This document shows, piece after piece, positions 61,601-64,000 of a DNA stretch of 64,000 nt. Both the position numbers and the translations under genes were made by a program. Below the pieces are notes generated by a model. That model saw nothing but the letters and a program-made list of their open reading frames with translations, made no database searches and had not been told where the DNA came from. Numbering within the stretch: position 1 is the first letter of the stretch; each line of letters starts with the position of its first letter. Origin of the DNA: Cinclus cinclus (lineage: Eukaryota > Chordata > Aves > Passeriformes > Cinclidae); NCBI RefSeq assembly GCF_963662255.1, contig NC_085050.1, positions 2,015,694-2,079,693 on the forward strand, in the 5' to 3' direction.

Positions 61601-63918
61601 GAGATGAGGACGAGAACATCCTGGACCCCGACAGGACCAGCGTCATCAGCCTCTTCCAGGCGCACAGGAGGGCGGCGCAGACCCTCACCCAGCGCATCCA
61701 GGAGGAGACGGTGAGGGCGCTGCTGGCCCTGTACCCAAAGCCTGATGTCCCCTGTGCCAGGGGATGTGACAGGGGCTGAGCTGTGGGGCTGAGCCACCTT
61801 GTGCCCCCCACCTCGTGCCCCCCAGAGCCCTCAGCAGACAGCACCGGGCCATGGCATCCAGGGGGCTGCTTCACCCTCCCACAACCTCTACCTCCGTGTC
61901 CGCAATTTTGTCTGCCACATCGGGGAGGAGGCGCAGCTCTTCATGGCCCTGTATGACCCCAGCGAGCAGCGCATCATCAGGTGGGGTCTCAGGGCACAGG
62001 ACAGACCCCTGGCCGTGCTGTGCTGGGTGTTTGTCCTGCTGCTCCCTGTGGCATTCCCCTCAGGCTGCCCATCCTGCCCAGCCCTGAATGAGCCGGCGGG
62101 TGTCACAGGGGGAAGGGGCATCCCAAAGGGCTTCTCCAGAGCAGGAGGGTTCGTTGTGGTGTGCCAGCCATGCAGCCATATCCTGTGGGACAGCCCACGG
62201 CTCGCCCTGCCCCAGGCACTGGTGAGGTGGCCAGTGCAGTGATTTGGGACAGCCAGGCTGGGCCAGTGCCTGTGCCGCGACTGGGGACGCTGGTGGGCTG
62301 AGGGGTCTGTACGGTGGGAGCTGCCAGGGGCTCTGTCATCCCGGTGCCCACCTCAACCATCACTCACCCCGCAGCGAGAACTACCTGATCCGCTGGGCCA
62401 GCACCGGGGTCCCCCAGGACATCGAGCTGCTCAACAACCTCAAGGTCGTGTTCACGGTGAGGGCAGACCCCGGGGAGAGCTGCGCTGCTGCCTCCTGCCG
62501 CCCCTTCCTGCCGATCTGCCGGCACCCGCGGCATTTCGGGTGCCCCGTGTCCCCCCGCGAGAAGCCGAACCCCCATCAGTCCCCTGCTCCTGTACCCCCA
62601 GCCCCTCCGCAGACCCCTGCCCTGACGCCGGGACGTGGCACACGCCGTCCTGCCCCTCGGGGTTGCTGGCTGCCCCTCGGGGTTCCCTCCCGGTGCTGGG
62701 GTCTCGGGGTGCCCTCTCGGTGCCCCGTCCCCGCTCGTCCCACTCCTCTCGGCACCCGCTGACTCAGCGCTGTGGCTGCAGCGCAGCGCTGACCCCCGGG
62801 ACTCCGCGGAGCCATCGATATTCAAATGAGCCGGGAAAATCAATGTTAATGAGCAGCATCAGCACTTCGGCTCCGCTGACCGTGGGCTCTCTCCCATCTT
62901 CGCCCTCTGCTCTGCTCGCTGCTGATGTGCCCGCGTGTCCCCACGCGTTGTGGCTTGTCCCTATCCCTTCTCCTTAGCGCCGCTGGAAGGTTTTAGCGCA
63001 GGGGCAGCACCCGAGGGATCCGATTCCCTCCCCAGTGTCTCCGGAGCTGGAGTATAGGGCCACCTTGACATCCTTACACCATGCCAGGTTACCCCCCGCT
63101 TGCCAAACTGCCTGGGCTAGGGTGACCTGTTTGGACCATCGGTCCTGGCATTGTCCCCATCGCTGGGTTTTGGGACTTCTGGGGTGGACGGAAGCCTCCA
63201 GGGCAGCGGGGCTGTGTGCTCACTGTCCCCACAGCGTAGGGCAGCAGGGACCCATCTGTGCCCACTGGTTCCCCCTGCGCAGCCCTGAGCACCCCACCGT
63301 CACCTGGCGCTGGCGCTGGCTTGTCCCCTGCGGTGCTGCAAGAGTCACACGGCTCCTGTCCCCCCAGGATCTGGGCAGCACGGACCTGAAGCGGGAGCGG
63401 CTGTTCCTGGTGTGCCAGATCATCCGGGTGGGGCGCATGGACCTGCGGGACAGCCACAGCCGCAAGCTCAGCACGGGCCTGCGCCGGCCTTTCGGCATCT
63501 CAGGTGGGGATGGGCTCCATGGAGACTCCCAGGGACTCCCGTGCCACCCCCCTGGCACCCCCCCCAGCCACCACACCAGACTCTGTGATGTCCCTGGGCT
63601 GCTCCCACTGTCCCCTTTCCCTGCTTGCAGACCCCAACCCTCTGCATGGCTGCCCCCACACTGCCACCCCCCGTCCCTGCCCAAGGGACACAGGGGACCC
63701 CCAGCACAGCGCTGCTGAGGTGTCCCCAGAGCAGCCCTGGGGAGATCCCCTGCCTTCACCTGCCCCCACGATCCTGTTCTGGGCATGGATCATTGGCTGG
63801 GGGTGCCCCCCCTGCCACCGTGCCACCTCTGTGTCACTGCAGTGATGGACATCACCGACATCACCAAGGGGATGTGTGACAGTGATGAGGACAAGCAGCA
63901 CTTCATCCCCGTCCACCT
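58684..63918 (+). CDS. DOCK-A subfamily guanine nucleotide exchange factor (DOCK2-like), N-terminal 349 residues
   Basis: Eleven coding exons: 58684-58723, 60263-60346, 60457-60497, 60738-60793, 60895-60988, 61082-61230, 61575-61710, 61826-61980, 62375-62456, 63368-63503 and 63843-63918; the gene runs off the right edge in phase 2. The N-terminal SH3 spans about residues 10-70 ([31 protein letters not shown]). The DOCK helical region follows: [108 protein letters not shown] and [15 protein letters not shown]-1 and DHR-2 lie outside the window. The start MAPW and [16 protein letters not shown] are closest to DOCK2. DOCK1, 2 and 5 bind ELMO through the SH3 region and activate Rac. All phases agree and no residue is lost, so it looks functional. 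The tiny introns and neighbours differ from DOCK2 near TLX3. Confidence 0.88.
58724..60262. other. Intron 1 of the DOCK-like gene
   Basis: About 1.5 kb of GC-moderate sequence with CAGCACC/GCTGGTGC-type low complexity. No additional exon or strong element is recognised. Confidence 0.4.
62800..62905. promoter_or_regulatory. Candidate enhancer inside DOCK-like intron 9
   Basis: A small AT-rich island: GAGCCATCGATATTCAAATG (with ATCGAT and the octamer-like ATTCAAAT), then GGGAAAATCAATGTTAATGA and GCAGCATCAGCAC. It has the same look as the blocks around LBX2 and TLX2 and lies in the longest visible downstream intron of the DOCK-like gene. Confidence 0.45.
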
Positions 63919-64000
63919 GTGAGTCCCATGGGCAGGGGTAGTGCTGCGGGGACAGTGGGCAGGGAGCAGCACTCCAGGACCTGGCTGGCATGGGGACACC

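Overview
This is nuclear DNA from a vertebrate, most likely a bird and probably a GC-rich microchromosome. Genes are split by short GT-AG introns (often 70-300 bp), GC content is very high, minisatellites are frequent, and I see no recognisable interspersed transposon. The bird assignment is an inference. The left 56 kb has the gene content and order known from human 2p13.1 (WBP1, MOGS, CCDC142, TTC31, LBX2, PCGF1, TLX2, DQX1), but carries genes that I do not know from the mammalian locus.

Layout. 0-1.5 kb: 3' part of WBP1 (+). 2.0-4.8 kb: MOGS (-). 5.3-10.1 kb: CCDC142 (-), head-to-head with TTC31 (+, 10.6-14.4 kb), whose C-terminus carries an RRM. 15.5-19.4 kb: LBX2 (-), whose single intron is filled by a degenerate satellite. 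19.4-30.4 kb: gene-poor, with scattered AT-richer blocks that look like conserved regulatory elements. 30.5-33.5 kb: PCGF1 (-). 33.5-40.4 kb: gene-poor, with CTCF-like sites beside PCGF1 and more candidate enhancers. 40.4-43.9 kb: TLX2 (+). 45.0-46.2 kb: a short, divergent intermediate filament gene (+) with neurofilament/alpha-internexin intron positions. 47.3-49.2 kb: a secreted IL-12 p40-like cytokine subunit (-). 51.1-56.0 kb: DQX1 (-). 58.7 kb to the right edge: the first eleven coding exons of a DOCK-A Rac exchange factor (+), most like DOCK2 but very compact.

Main conclusion. The three extra genes make sense as members of one whole-genome-duplication paralogon. Human 10q carries WBP1L, TLX1, LBX1, PCGF6, INA and DOCK1. 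Human 5q carries TLX3, DOCK2 and IL12B. Human 8p carries NEFM, NEFL and DOCK5. The intermediate filament, IL-12B-like and DOCK genes here would be the copies belonging to the TLX2/LBX2/PCGF1 block, kept in this lineage and lost or moved in mammals. Homeobox genes flanked by gene deserts with octamer and TAAT-rich blocks, including one inside a DOCK intron, suggest that a regulatory domain holds the block together.

Exon boundaries were read by hand from splice signals, reading frame and protein similarity recalled from family knowledge; no alignment or database search was run.
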